DNA of 64,000 nt, taken from the NCBI GenBank assembly GCA_021397845.1, contig CM038043.1:125966013-126030012 (forward strand). The letters run 5' to 3'. The DNA is from Areca catechu. Taxonomy: Eukaryota; Streptophyta; Magnoliopsida; Arecales; Arecaceae. The position numbers and the translations under genes were made by a program. Below the pieces are notes generated by a model that saw nothing but the letters and a program-made list of their open reading frames with translations, was not told the DNA's origin and did not search any database. Shown in pieces: positions 1-9,892 of this stretch (position 1 is its first letter; each line of letters begins with the position of its first letter).

Positions 1-259
1 TTTCTGTTCTGTTGAAAGTTCAGAGCGAAACCCTAGGTCTGGGAGTTTCTCAACCCCCCAGCGATCCATTACTTCTGAACTACTCTGATAATTTAGTTTC
101 TTCTAAACTGTGCTTTCAATCCTTACCTAGTTTCCTTCAACTTAGTTTAGCTTTACTTTGAGTCAAAGCCAATTTCTGAAATATAAAAAAAAATAAAAAA
201 AAAGAAATTAATCCTAAATTTACTTCCGCATACGCTTCTTTGTTCTTTGTTCTGCATCA
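1..259 (+). repeat. A1 5' LTR, last 259 bases (U5 side)
   Basis: This aligns with 5181-5440, including the poly-A/T stretch near 185-205 and the shared terminus TTCTGCATCA. It ends at 259, directly before the first primer-binding site. Its start lies left of the window. Confidence 0.93.
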
Positions 260-336
260 TTTTTGGTATCAGAGCTTCCGTTCTGCATCATTTTTGGTAT
301 CAGAGCTTTCGTTCTGCATCATTTTGGTATCAGAGC
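250..336 (+). promoter_or_regulatory. A1 triple primer-binding site array
   Basis: Three copies of TGGTATCAGAGC, the complement of the 3' end of plant initiator tRNA-Met, lie at 264-275, 295-306 and 325-336, spaced 31 and 30 bases. Each is preceded by TTCTGCATCA, the LTR terminus, so the repeated unit is LTR end plus primer site. One primer site is normal for an LTR element. The A1 3' LTR ends at the first TTCTGCATCA with no primer unit, so the first copy primed the cDNA that made this insertion. Confidence 0.9.
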
Positions 337-340
337 CCTG

Positions 341-1208
341 TCTAGGGTTTCTGTTTTGATTGCTTGTTTGAGTCTCTCTCTTTTTACTTTGTCTGCTCGA
401 AGTAGACTCCCCAGGACGTCCGGTCCTAGGAACGAAGCGAGGTGCAAACCTCCTCTTCCCATTTCATGGGGTATTCCTAGGGCGTGTAGGGGATCCGTTG
501 GGTTACAACTTCGTAGCAGGAATTGTAAACGGGGAAGTACTCTGTTTTCAGCCCGTAATTGCCCTATTACAGGAATTATTTCTCAATGTAGGTAACTCCA
601 AATTCAGTAATTTTTGTTTTTCTGAAACCAGTATAATTGAAGATATTTTTCAAAATTTTCATGTGATTTATTGGGTTCTGTGAGATTTCTGAAAATTAAA
701 TTACTGCAACTCTATTTTTGTGTTTCTGCAATTCAATTATTTTTGAATGTTCAACACTTAATTCATCTTAAGGGCATTTGAGCATCTAAGATAAGGGGAG
801 GAGTTGATAACCTCTTCTTAGCCCAAAACCACCACCCACTCATTCGAACCTAAGCCTTTAATCTTAAAATTAATTAGACCTAATTTGCCCTAGTGGGCTA
901 GGGACATCAACAAGTCGGGTCAAGGCTAGTGTTGAGTCAGTTTGTCTGGTTACTCTGTGTGTGCTTTGTACTCAGTGTCTAGAACGGTGGTTCAGGGATT
1001 CCATCCCGAAGGGCTTGTGTGTTGGTCCGCCTACCTGGCCAATCTCTGATTGGTGTCTAGGATTGGCATTTAGGGACCTAACACTCCCCTTACACCTGCC
1101 TGGCTGAGTCCTGAGTTACTACAGGCTAGCTTGCCACTCTGATTGGGCATCTAGTTTGGACTCTAGGTCTAGTGAGCCAGTAGTCGCTTTAGTCTAGTCA
1201 CATTCTGT
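341..1208 (+). other. A1 untranslated leader
   Basis: About 870 bases separate the primer sites from the long ORF. The same leader occurs in both arms of P (about 9017-9892 minus, 15667-16543 plus), including the part near 1010-1200 rich in short CTAG-containing words. Small open frames in it are not conserved in position and are not called genes. It is where a packaging signal would be expected, but I see no clear structure. Confidence 0.7.
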
Positions 1209-2900
1209 GTGTTTGCTTGCATCATCATGTATACCCGGAATGGAGTACCCTACCAACCTGGTCAAACCCAACATGATTTAGAGGCCATGGTTAGAGCTCT
1301 TACTGAAAGTATGAACAAATTGAGTCAAGATATGACTGCTACTGTTACCCAGTGTAAAGAACAAGTCCATGAGAATTTTACCCAGCTTAGGGATCGAGTC
1401 CAAGTACTTGAGAAACGTAGACATCAAAATTGGACCCCTGATCCAAAATTTAATAGGCCCCAACCTCATCCATGCCAGGAGCCTAGGAGGACCTTATACC
1501 GTGATCCCGAGCATAACCTTAGGAAGCCTAACCAGGATATCTATAGTGTGGATCGTGTCTATGAGAGGTCCTTACAATATTCTAGACCAGTCACTCAACA
1601 ACCCAAGTCTTCTAGATCAAACCATTTAGATCCACACCCATGCCCAAGTAAGGTCTCTACTAGCTTGAAACCCAGTGTGACCCAGGTTCTTATATCGCAA
1701 GAATGTTTATTTTGTGGAGAAAGAGGCCATAAATCTAGTCAGTGCCCATGCATAGGATTGGCTTGTGCACAGCTAAGTGGTAAGAATCCTAAGGATGACA
1801 TTAATGAGGGAGAACCTAAGCCTACCAATGAGGAAGAATGGTTAGGTATGACAAGCCTAGAATCAGTTGACCCGATTACCACTGACCCGAAATCCATTGA
1901 AGATGGCATCGAGGAAGTATATGATGCTGGCTTGAGTCTAGTTGATGAATATGAGGGGAAAGAACTTGAAGAATATGACATTGATACTATTGGTTCCTTA
2001 CCTGAGGAGACCTTGGAAAACAACCAACTGGTAGGACCTAGTTCAGAAATTCAAGAGATTTGTGAGAACCAGGTTCCTTTAGTCAAATACCCCCAGGAAG
2101 AACTCATAGTGTTAGCCCGAGCTATCAGTTCGTACCCTCTAATGACAGTCATTCCCCAAGTACCAATTGAAGATCTTTGCACTGAACTGTTTAAGTTTGC
2201 CCACCCTATGGTAGATCCTCTCCTTAGGATGACTGAATCAAGCCTCTTACAATTGGACCTTGTCCCATGCCCAGCCACTAAGCTCTCTCCCGTAATCTCA
2301 GTTGAACATCCTTGTCTTGAGCGGATTGATTCACCCTGTCCTGTAGAAGTCCTCCTTATGGTCCCAAATCCCTTCCTTTGCATGACTGACCTACCCTTCT
2401 ATAGAGTATACCTTTCCACACCCATAGGTCAAATTTCAAGTCTTGAGGTCATCATCCATAGGCCCTCCCATGAATCATTCTCTAATCCAGTTCTTGAGAA
2501 AGTGGATCATTATTTGCTTAGAGAACAAACCTTTACTATTGCAATCGCATGTCCTAGGCTACTTCCCGAACCATCTCTTGATCCATTCCTGGGAGTAGCA
2601 AACTTTTCCTTTCGTAAGGATGACCAGTTGACACTCATAGATCACCATTCAAACCTTCAGGTCACCACCTTTAGTCAACAGGTAATTCGAGACTCCACCT
2701 CATATCTCCTCCCTTTCTCTAGGACTTCCAATGCTTCTTACACCATCCAAGTATACTTTGTCGAAGCCTTTAGAGTGAACCACGTGTCAGAACCTATTAG
2801 GTTTGCCACCTACTTTTGGAAGACCTTATGGCACCTACTAGGCATCCATAATATGTTTTCATGCTCTGCATGCCCTCCTCCGACCCAAGGTCAAACCTAG
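1209..2900 (+). CDS. A1 chimeric gag-unknown-integrase ORF, 563 codons
   Basis: This is an uninterrupted frame. Residues 1 to about 110 match the gag N-terminus of the P arms; an in-frame Met seven codons in is an alternative start. A CCHC knuckle follows near residue 167 (Cys-x2-Cys-x4-His-x4-Cys), then an acidic stretch like the one after the knuckles in the P pol ORF. Residues of about 260-525 are rich in Pro, Leu, Ser and Cys and resemble nothing I recognise. The last 35 or so match the integrase core around its Phe-Trp-Lys-Thr-Leu-Trp motif, but without the catalytic Asp upstream. Protease, RT and RNase H are replaced by the unknown segment. It may be a working non-autonomous gag fusion or a recent fortuitous open frame. 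Confidence 0.65.
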   Translation: MFACIIMYTRNGVPYQPGQTQHDLEAMVRALTESMNKLSQDMTATVTQCKEQVHENFTQLRDRVQVLEKRRHQNWTPDPKFNRPQPHPCQEPRRTLYRDPEHNLRKPNQDIYSVDRVYERSLQYSRPVTQQPKSSRSNHLDPHPCPSKVSTSLKPSVTQVLISQECLFCGERGHKSSQCPCIGLACAQLSGKNPKDDINEGEPKPTNEEEWLGMTSLESVDPITTDPKSIEDGIEEVYDAGLSLVDEYEGKELEEYDIDTIGSLPEETLENNQLVGPSSEIQEICENQVPLVKYPQEELIVLARAISSYPLMTVIPQVPIEDLCTELFKFAHPMVDPLLRMTESSLLQLDLVPCPATKLSPVISVEHPCLERIDSPCPVEVLLMVPNPFLCMTDLPFYRVYLSTPIGQISSLEVIIHRPSHESFSNPVLEKVDHYLLREQTFTIAIACPRLLPEPSLDPFLGVANFSFRKDDQLTLIDHHSNLQVTTFSQQVIRDSTSYLLPFSRTSNASYTIQVYFVEAFRVNHVSEPIRFATYFWKTLWHLLGIHNMFSCSACPPPTQGQT

Positions 2901-3760
2901 AGAGCCTTAGTTTGTTAGGTTTAGACTTAGGGTTCCTTTGTAATAAAGTCTATTCTTTAGGAATGCGTCGTCAGTCTAGTTTAGTTTTCTTGACCCTTTA
3001 CTAGGCTTTGGCTCAGATTTTGGTTTGATTGAGAGCACCAGGAATTGGGATTTGTATTTTGTCCAGGGCTGAAATTGCATTCAATGTTTCGATCAATAGG
3101 TCTATAGGCTAGAGTCCCTTTGAAATTGTTCATGGATACAAGCCTCACACACCACTTGATCTGATTTCACTATTAGCCCACACAAATAAGTCTCTTGATG
3201 CTCTTGCATAGCATGTAAAGGACTTGCATAAAGAAATTCATGCCAAAATAACTTTAAGTAATGAAACTTATAAGAAGTTGGCTGATTCTCAAAGACGAGT
3301 CAAAACTTTTGTTGAGAGAGACTATGTAATGATTAGGTTAAGGCCTGAGCGGTTTTTTCCTGGAACCGTTAGAAAGTTACATGCTAAAGGAGCTGGACCA
3401 TTTAGAGTAGTGAAGAGAGTAGGATCCAATGCCTATGTGCTCGAGTTGCCTCCAGAACTAGGCAATAGCTCTACTTTTAACATTACAGACTTAGTAGAGT
3501 ATAGGAAGCCAGCTGTGATTCCTAGTAAGCCTTTGAAACCTAATCCTGTTATTGAGAGTTATCCCGACCCTATGTGTCCACCAACAAACTGGCCTGTGAG
3601 GAAAGAGCAGATTGAAAAGATCCTGGATGATCAGGTTATCTCTACTCGTAATCGAGGATACCAAAGATACCTGGTTCGCTGGCTAGGCAGGCCAGATTCT
3701 GATGACTCTTGGATCTCCCGAGAAGAATTACAAGAGTTGGACCCAGACCTCTTGGAGTGA
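2901..3760 (+). pseudogene. A1 integrase C-terminus and chromodomain remnant
   Basis: From about 3030 the sequence resumes alignment with the integrase end of the P pol ORF, first with stops (one just before 3224), then as a clean 178-codon frame at 3224-3760. It contains the conserved beta-rich region after the integrase core and a C-terminal chromodomain (about 3610-3755), which in chromoviruses binds chromatin marks and guides integration. A stop ends it about 35 residues earlier than in P. The stretch 2901-3030 is poorly conserved and has an AATAAA poly(A)-like signal at 2941. Without a catalytic core this cannot be an active integrase. Confidence 0.75.
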
Positions 3761-4019
3761 TACCATAGCCAACTTGATCCATACTCGACAGGGTCGAGTT
3801 CCTCCCACCCTGGAAGAATTGGTGCGGGCACCAGACTCAGAAGAAGACTTCAGAGCTCCATCTGGATCTCTGATTAACCTTGCCCGAAGAATTAGGTTTT
3901 TTGGCTTGTAATAAGGGTTGACTTGATCAACTCAATTTTAGTTTGAGTCTGTATTACCTGCAAATTTTATTTTGTTGAGTCATGTTGACTCAGTAGTGGA
4001 CTAGGGTTTCAACCTGGGG
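3761..4019 (+). other. A1 3' untranslated region with weak polypurine tract
   Basis: Noncoding tail between the chromodomain frame and the 3' LTR. It matches 11379-11640 of P on the other strand, so the LTR border can be placed by comparison: A1 has CCTGGGG and P has CCGGGGA just before the LTR start TGTTACATT. The short G run is the plus-strand primer position but is a poor polypurine tract. Confidence 0.6.
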
Positions 4020-5440
4020 TGTTACATTTTCTCCCAAGACCAAGCAAGTGGACACCACACTCCCAGCCACACTCCCAGCCATACGCCTGAGTCCAGGGGG
4101 CGCCATATCTACATCCAGCAGCCTTTGGTCCCCACTCCACAGATAGCAGCTTCGTTCTCTCATGCGCCAGATGAGGAGAAATCCACCAAGAGTCCACAAA
4201 TCAAGGGGGCAGCCAAGACTTTCCCAAGAGAACCAAAGTAAAGATGGGAAGAAATTTTCTTGGAGAGAACTTCAAGGAGGCGCCCACTACCTGCCAAAAA
4301 AATCCAAAACAAAGATGGGAAGGACCTTGACTTAGGGAGGAAGAAAAGGAGGAGTCCAAAAGAGTTGATCCATGGAAGGAAAAAAATTCTCTTGAAGATC
4401 CAATCAAGGAGGCGCCATCTACCTGCCTTTTATAACCCAAATCAAATTTTTTTGGTACCTTGGCCGACCATATGTGTATGATTTATCCTGATTTGTAGAT
4501 CCCCTCCTTTAGTCCCACATGGGAAGATGTAAAACCCTACTCCCTTGTAAAGCCTTATAAATTAAACCCCTCTTGTAAGTTTAAATAAATCAGATAAATG
4601 AAACCAAATTTTTTTTGTGAGCAAACTTTGTGTTTTCTCTCTTCCGCACTTGCATCCAAGTGTTGAGCTCTGTGAGGGAGTAAATCCGGGTTCCCCAGGA
4701 ACCTTGAGGAGGTGTGAGATCTCCAAAACCCAAACCCTAGGTTAGCCACTCCACTCCCAAACCCTAGCCGCCATCACCCTTCTCTTTCCACCAAGCCCTA
4801 GTCTATTCCACTTCTCACGGCCATCCTCTCCAAGTCCAGGCCGATCACCAGCATCCAGCTCCAGTCCAGATACTTCAGATCTACAGCAATTCTAAGAGGA
4901 AGTCAGATCGGCCTCCAGGAGAATCCTGATTTCAGCAACTTCAGCTTTCAAGTTCTTCAACCTGGTAAATCTTTTCTTGAGTATCTGAATTCCATCACTT
5001 GTTCCTCTTCTTTCCCAGATCTTGAGTCCAGGAGAAGCCGACCAAACCACAAGACCAATATTGGAGGATCCATTGCGAAGATAGCCGACTCCGAGGATCC
5101 CACAATCTGCTCGAGAGAGTTCTTCCACCAAAATCCTGAGAAGATCACTGTCTGGTTAGTAAACCATCTCTCCTCTCTATTTCTGTTCTGTTGAAAGTTC
5201 AGAGCGAAACCCTAGGTCTGGGAGTTTCTCAACTCCCCAGCGATCCGTTACTTCTGAACTACTCTGATAATTTAGTTTCTTCTAAACTGTGCTTTCAATC
5301 CTTACCTAGTTTCCTTCAACTTAGTTTAGCTTTACTTTGAGTCAAAGCCAATTTCTGAAATATAAAAAAAAAATAAAAAAAAAAGAAATTAATCCTAAAT
5401 TTACTTCCGCATACGCTTCTTTGTTCTTTGTTCTGCATCA
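4020..5440 (+). repeat. A1 3' LTR (1421 bp)
   Basis: It begins TGTTACATTTTCTCC and ends TTCTGCATCA, a normal TG...CA pair. The start was set by comparison with the inverted LTR at 9970-11378 and the end by comparison with 1-259. A TATA-like CTTATAAATTA lies at 4553-4563, so the R region should begin near 4590. The block beginning GGAACCTTGAGG at about 4698 is the point at which the terminal LTR fragments of P begin. It lands in the antisense ORF of T1. Confidence 0.88.
4553..4563 (+). promoter_or_regulatory. A1 LTR TATA-like box
   Basis: CTTATAAATTA sits about 530 bases into the LTR, with an AT-rich stretch downstream. The P LTR has a TATAAATTA at the equivalent place on the minus strand. 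No other TATA-like word in the LTR is shared. Confidence 0.5.
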
Positions 5441-5926
5441 TAGGCCAAGGTGGCTGAGCTTGAAAAAAAGGTGGCCAAGCTCAAGGTTGCCTTAGCTGAG
5501 GAGAGCAGGGTCGGCTCTCACCCAGCCGAAGAGGCAGCTACCTCTGCGACGAAGATGGCCCACCTAAAGGGAAGAGCACAAACATCCAGGCTAAGCTGGA
5601 GGAGTAGATGGCCAGGGCCAGGACGGTGGCAAAAAAGGCTACAGTGGCCATGCGCTGATGGAGACGGCCAAGAAAGAGACTATCGAGGTCGTCCCAAAGT
5701 TCAGGCATCCCAGGCCTTTAGGGATGAGGTTGTCGAAGCCATTCTGGACTCCTTCCACCATGGGTTCAGAGACTTCAAGAACAAGGCCTTTTATTTCTTC
5801 AGGTTGAAGGGGCTGGACAACATCTACCCTTCTCTCCCATTCTCTGCGCAGCAGGACGAGCCTATCATCGAGGTGGGGCCAGAGCTAGAGGAGGCTGAAG
5901 TCGAGGTGGAATCCGAAGCCGCCTAG
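5441..5926 (+). pseudogene. T1 antisense ORF downstream of pol, C-terminal part
   Basis: A 158-codon frame runs opposite to T1 pol, in the place where Grande-like Tat elements carry an antisense ORF of unknown function. The N-terminal part is a Lys/Glu/Ala-rich heptad-like coiled coil. The middle reads as if frameshifted. The C-terminal part has an aromatic/basic block (Phe-Arg-Asp, Phe-Lys-Asn-Lys-Ala-Phe) and an acidic tail rich in Glu-Val. The original start was cut off by A1, which inserted at 5440/5441, so the ATG at 5450 is an internal Met. I do not know its function. Confidence 0.55.
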
Positions 5927-6538
5927 GATGCTCCACAGGTGACTGAGGTTACTCACCAGCCCAGGAAGGAGCGAGTGACCGATGCATAGGCTTTTCTCCT
6001 TTCTTTTTACACTTGGGATCCTGAGAGGATTCCCAGTTTGTCAGGGGCGCTTCATAGGAAATGTAAAGAGAATTTTGTTATTGAAATATCTCTTTTCTTT
6101 AGCTATTGTTCCTTACTCAGCCCCTCTCCTTCTTTTCTTTTTCTTTTCTTTTTTTTTGAAGTACTTTCAAGGAATTTCTGGAAGCGTACAGGGGGCTCAT
6201 CTTGATAGCAAGGAAGTAGGCTGGTTCATCCCACGAGCTTGGTGTAGTTCCATACCACCTTTCCTTCAATTGTGGTGCAGTTGCCTTCTTTAGGTCTTGA
6301 CTGTTCCAGGCCTACTTTAAGGCTTTAGGATGGGCATGGATGTCCTTGGGAGCACCTCACCCTCTTTCCCTTGATCCTTGAGGCCATTCAAGCTAGAATG
6401 CAAGACCTCTAGATCTTCTTGCTTTGTCGAGCTATGAGTCGAGCAACAGATGGAGGGACTAGTTGGAGTTCCCATCGACATCTCCGGATTATGAGCAAGG
6501 CAATAGTATATCTCCAAACCTCAGAGACGAGACTACTG
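5927..6538. other. T1 antisense ORF 3' flank and T1 3' untranslated region
   Basis: Noncoding stretch between the antisense ORF and the minisatellites, with CT-rich runs (about 6120-6160). No conserved protein frame is visible on either strand. Confidence 0.5.
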
Positions 6539-6631
6539 GGATTGCTGGTGTCTCTTGACCTCGGAGGTGGGACTGCTAGGGTATCCTGGCCTTGGAAGTG
6601 GGATTGCTGGTGTCTCCTGACCTTGGAGGTG
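6539..6631. repeat. T1 31-bp minisatellite, about three units
   Basis: Three imperfect 30-31 bp units containing GGATTGCTGGTGTCTC and CCTTGGAGGTGGGA follow one another. They adjoin a second, unrelated array with the same period. Confidence 0.75.
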
Positions 6632-6638
6632 GGATGCT

Positions 6639-6983
6639 AGCTTTGAGTGCCGGTCTTCATAAGTTTTTGGGCCTAGGGTGCTGGGCTTCGTATGTTTTCG
6701 GGCTTAGAGTGCCGGGCTTCACAAGTTTGTAGGCTTAAAGTGCCGGGCTTCATAAGTTATTGGGCTTAGAGTATCGGGCTTAGTGTGCCGGGCTTCGTAA
6801 GTTTCTGGGCTTAGAGTTCCAAGTTTCGTAAGTTTTCGGGCTTAGAGTGCTAAGCTTCGTAAGTTTCTGGACTTAGAGTATCGGGCTTCATAAGTTTTCG
6901 GACTTAGAGTGCCAGGCTTTGTAAGTTTCCAGGCTTAGAGTGCTGGGCTTTGTAAGTTTCCAAGCTTATTCTGCCAGACTTGG
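6639..6983. repeat. T1 31-bp minisatellite, about eleven units
   Basis: About eleven imperfect units of roughly 31 bp, each with GGGCTTAGAGTGCCGGGCTTC followed by RTAAGTTTYYG. One unit near 6775-6800 is shortened. Arrays like this are common in the 3' untranslated region of Tat elements, and the place fits: just after T1 integrase. Confidence 0.85.
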
Positions 6984-7048
6984 AGTCGGACAGACGAGTT
7001 CCTGCACAAGTGAAAAACAAGGTTGCACCAAAAAGAAACTTTAATTTA

Positions 7049-7988
7049 TTATGGAAGGGCCTTACATTTTTGGTAGTACATTCTTAAGTTGCTGGCATTC
7101 CAGGTTCTTGTGAATCGGATACCATCGAGCCCAGCGAGGTAGTAGGTCCCACCTGGTAAGGCCTCCACCACTTTGTACGGTCCTTCCCAATTCGGGGAGA
7201 GTTTCCTGCATTCTCCCGGTTGGGATACCTCTGCCCTCCTGAGGACGAGGTCACTCGGACGGAACACTTTGGGCCACACGCTGGATTTGTAGTAGCGCGC
7301 TACTTGCTGCCGGTAGGCCACCATCCAAAGTCGGGCCTTGTCTCTTGTCTCATCCAACAAGTCCAGATTGAGGAGGAGATGAGCCGAATTTTCTGCTTCA
7401 TCATATTGCTCTACCCGTAGCATGGGTAGGCCAAGTTCTACTGGAATCACGGCTTCAATATCGAAGACAAGGTTGAAGGGCATCTCGCTAGTGGCAGTGC
7501 GGGGCGTGGTATGGTAGGCCCACAGCATGCTACGTAGCTCCTCAGCCCATCGACCCTTGGCTTCATCCAGCCTCGTGCGGAGCCCTTGTAGGATGGTTTG
7601 GTTGGTCATCTCGACCTCACCGTTGGTCTGAGGATGAGCTACCAAAGTGAAGTGGTGGCGGATGTTGAGGTCGGCGTAGAATTCTTCAAAAGCCCGGTTA
7701 TCAAATTGCCTCCCGTTGTCGATGATAATCAAGTGCGGGAAGCCGAACCGGTAAATTATGGACTTCTAGAAGAACGACTAGACCTTTGCCTCCATTATCC
7801 GAGGTAGTGGCTCGGCCTTGACCCACTTGATGAAGTAGTCGATGGCCACAATTAAGAATTTCTATTACCCAGATGCAGTAAGGAAGGAACCTAAGATATC
7901 CATCCCCCGCTGGACAAATGGCCATGGAGCCGTTAATTAGGAAAGTGGGGACGCCGGTTGCCGCTGGATGTGGGTATGACGTTGGCAC
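7049..7988 (-). pseudogene. T1 integrase, core and C-terminus
   Basis: The 227-codon frame 7732-7049 contains the second catalytic Asp (Asp-Asn-Gly-Arg-Gln-Phe context), the His-Pro-Gln-Thr-Asn-Gly motif with the catalytic Glu region after it, and the Tat-type C-terminal domain. The first catalytic Asp and the zinc-finger Cys pair lie upstream (7733-7988) with in-frame stops. P interrupts the gene at the zinc finger. Joining the flanks at the CGGTC duplication restores the frame through Cys-x2-Cys. There is no chromodomain, which fits Tat. Confidence 0.85.
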
Positions 7989-7993
7989 CGGTC
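7989..7993. repeat. Left target-site duplication of P (CGGTC)
   Basis: CGGTC directly precedes the left end of P (TGATGCAGAA) and is repeated at 17579-17583 after its right end (TTCTGCATCA). Removing P and one copy reconnects T1 integrase in frame. Confidence 0.92.
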
Positions 7994-8740
7994 TGATGCA
8001 GAACGAAAGCTCTGATACCAAAATTGATGTAGAACAAAAAGATGATGCGATGCGGAAGTAAATTAAAATTAATGTATTTTTTTTTTTTATTTATTTTCAG
8101 AAGTCGGCTTTGACTTAAAGGAAAGATAAACTAATGCTGAAAGAAACTAAGAAATGACAGAAAGCACAATTAAAAGGAGTGAATTATCAGAGTAACTCAG
8201 AAGTAGGATCGCTGGGGATTGAGAAACCCCCAGACCTAGGGTTTACTCCTCTTTCAAGAAACAGACGAAGAGAGAAGAGAAGGTTTTATACCTGACTGTG
8301 ATATCTCTCGTTGCTTCAATTGAAGGACACTCTCGAACATATTGTAGGATCCTTGGAGACGAGGTATCTTCGCAATGGATCCTCGGATTGTAGTCCTATG
8401 GCAAGGTTGGCCTTCTTCTCGAACTCAGGATCTGGAAGAAGAAGAACAAAAAAAAAAAAAAACCAGAAACTCAAAGAAAGACACTGACCTGAGGACTTAA
8501 TGAAGATTGTTGGATGTAGAAGTTCCGGAGATCTTGATACTGATCTGACTCTTCTTTGAACTTGCTCTGTAGTTGAAATAGTTGATCTGAACATGGATGC
8601 TGGTGGCCGGCCTCTATGTGGAAGAGAGGGGCCGTGGGATGTAGATGGAAAATTAGGGTTTGGTGGTGGTGGAGTAGAGATGGGTGGACTAAGCTAGGGT
8701 TTTGGGGTTGGAGATCTCACACCTCCTCAAGGTTCCTAGG
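7994..8740 (-). repeat. P left terminal partial LTR (R-U5), with one primer unit at the tip
   Basis: Only the LTR part downstream of the GGAACCTTGAGG block is present. From 8350 to 8740 it nearly equals 16822-17212 in the right arm, but from 7994 to 8347 it belongs to a different U5 subfamily, so it is mosaic. The tip holds a primer site (8009-8020, minus) between two LTR termini, TGATGTAGAA inside and TGATGCAGAA at the very end. Confidence 0.8.
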
Positions 8741-9016
8741 GTTATGCTCGGGATCACGGTATAAGGTCCTCCTAGGCTCCTGGCATGGGTGAGGTTGGGG
8801 CCTATTAAATTTTGGATCAGGGGTCCAATTTTGATGTCTATGTTTCTCAAGTCCCTGGGCTCGGTCTCTAAACTGGGCAAAACCCTCATTCATATCCTGA
8901 CTCAATTTGGTCATACTTTCGATAAGAGTTCTAATCATGGCCTCTAAATCAGGTTGGGTTTGACCAGGTTGGTAGGGTACTTCATTCCGGGTGGACATGA
9001 TGATGCAAGCAAGCAC
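8740..9016 (-). pseudogene. P left-arm gag N-terminus, truncated
   Basis: About 92 codons match residues 1-110 of the A1 chimeric ORF less a short deletion, including the Tyr-Gln-Pro-Gly motif, then run straight into LTR sequence. The break falls at AGGAAC, a short word shared by gag and the LTR, as expected of template switching or slippage. Near-identical to 16544-16835. Confidence 0.8.
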
Positions 9017-9892
9017 ACCAAATGAGACTCGACTGAAACGACTACGGGCTAACTAGACCTAGAGCCCAAACTAGATGCCCAATCAGAGTGGCAAGCTAGC
9101 CTGTAGTAACTCAGGACTCAGCCAGGCAGGTGTAAGGGGAGTGTTAGGTCCCTGATTGCCAATCCTAGACACCAATCAGTGATTGGCCAGGTAGGCGGAC
9201 CAGCACACAAGCCCTTCGGGAATGGATCCCTGAACCACCGTTCTAGACACTGAGTGCTAAGCACACACAGAATAACTCAGCAAACTGACTCAACACTAGC
9301 CTAGACCCGACCAATTGGTGTCCCTAGCCCACTAGGGCAAATTAGGTCTAACTGATTTTAAATTAGGTCTAGGTTCGAATGATTGGATGGTGGTTTTGGG
9401 CTAAGGAGAGGTAATCAACTCCTCCCCTTATCTTAGATGCTCAATTGCCCTTAAGTAAATTATGAGATGATCACTCCAAAAAGAATTGAATTGCAGAACA
9501 CAAAAAATAGAGTTGTTGTATTTTAATTCTCAGAATTTTTACCGAAACCAATAAATCACAAAAAAATTATAAAAAATAGGTTCAATTATACTGGTTTCAA
9601 CGAAGCAAAAATCATGCAATTCGGAGTTTTATGCAAGGAGAAATAATTCAGACAACAGAGTAATTACGGGCTGCAACTAGATTGTCTTCCCCGTTTATAA
9701 TCCCTACTACGAAGTTATAACCCAATGGATCCCCTACACGCCCTAGGAACACCCCGTGGAATGGGAGGAGGAGGCTTGCGCCTCGCTTAGTTCCTAGGAC
9801 CGGACATCCTGGGGAGTCTACTTCGAGCAGACAAAATAAAAAGAGAAAACAATCAAAACAAGCAAGCAAGCAAATCAGAAACCCTAGACTGG
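9017..9892 (-). other. P left-arm leader
   Basis: Untranslated leader homologous to A1 341-1208 and to 15667-16543. The short frame across the primer sites (about 9935-9648) is also open in the right arm, but it begins inside primer-site sequence and I do not consider it a gene. Confidence 0.65.

Larger units (their letters stand above)
1..5440 (+). mobile_element. A1: non-autonomous chromovirus-type Ty3/gypsy element, 5' end outside window
   Basis: The first 259 bases match 5181-5440 base for base apart from a few changes, so they are the end of a 5' LTR and the start of the other LTR copy. Between them lie primer sites, a leader, a long chimeric ORF and the end of an integrase gene with a chromodomain. 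Protease, RT and RNase H are absent, so A1 would need proteins from a relative such as the pol gene at 11519-15367. The 3' LTR abuts the antisense ORF of the older element T1; the bases after it are TAGGC, but the matching left duplication is outside the window. Confidence 0.9.

Noticed and set aside
263..595. Open frame spanning the A1 primer-site array and leader
   Set aside because: Its start lies inside the repeated primer unit and the frame differs in composition and length from the P arm versions. It follows from repeated sequence, not from a gene.
6639..6983. CRISPR-like regular array
   Set aside because: Units are contiguous and imperfect with no unique spacers, in a plant Tat element. 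It is a minisatellite.
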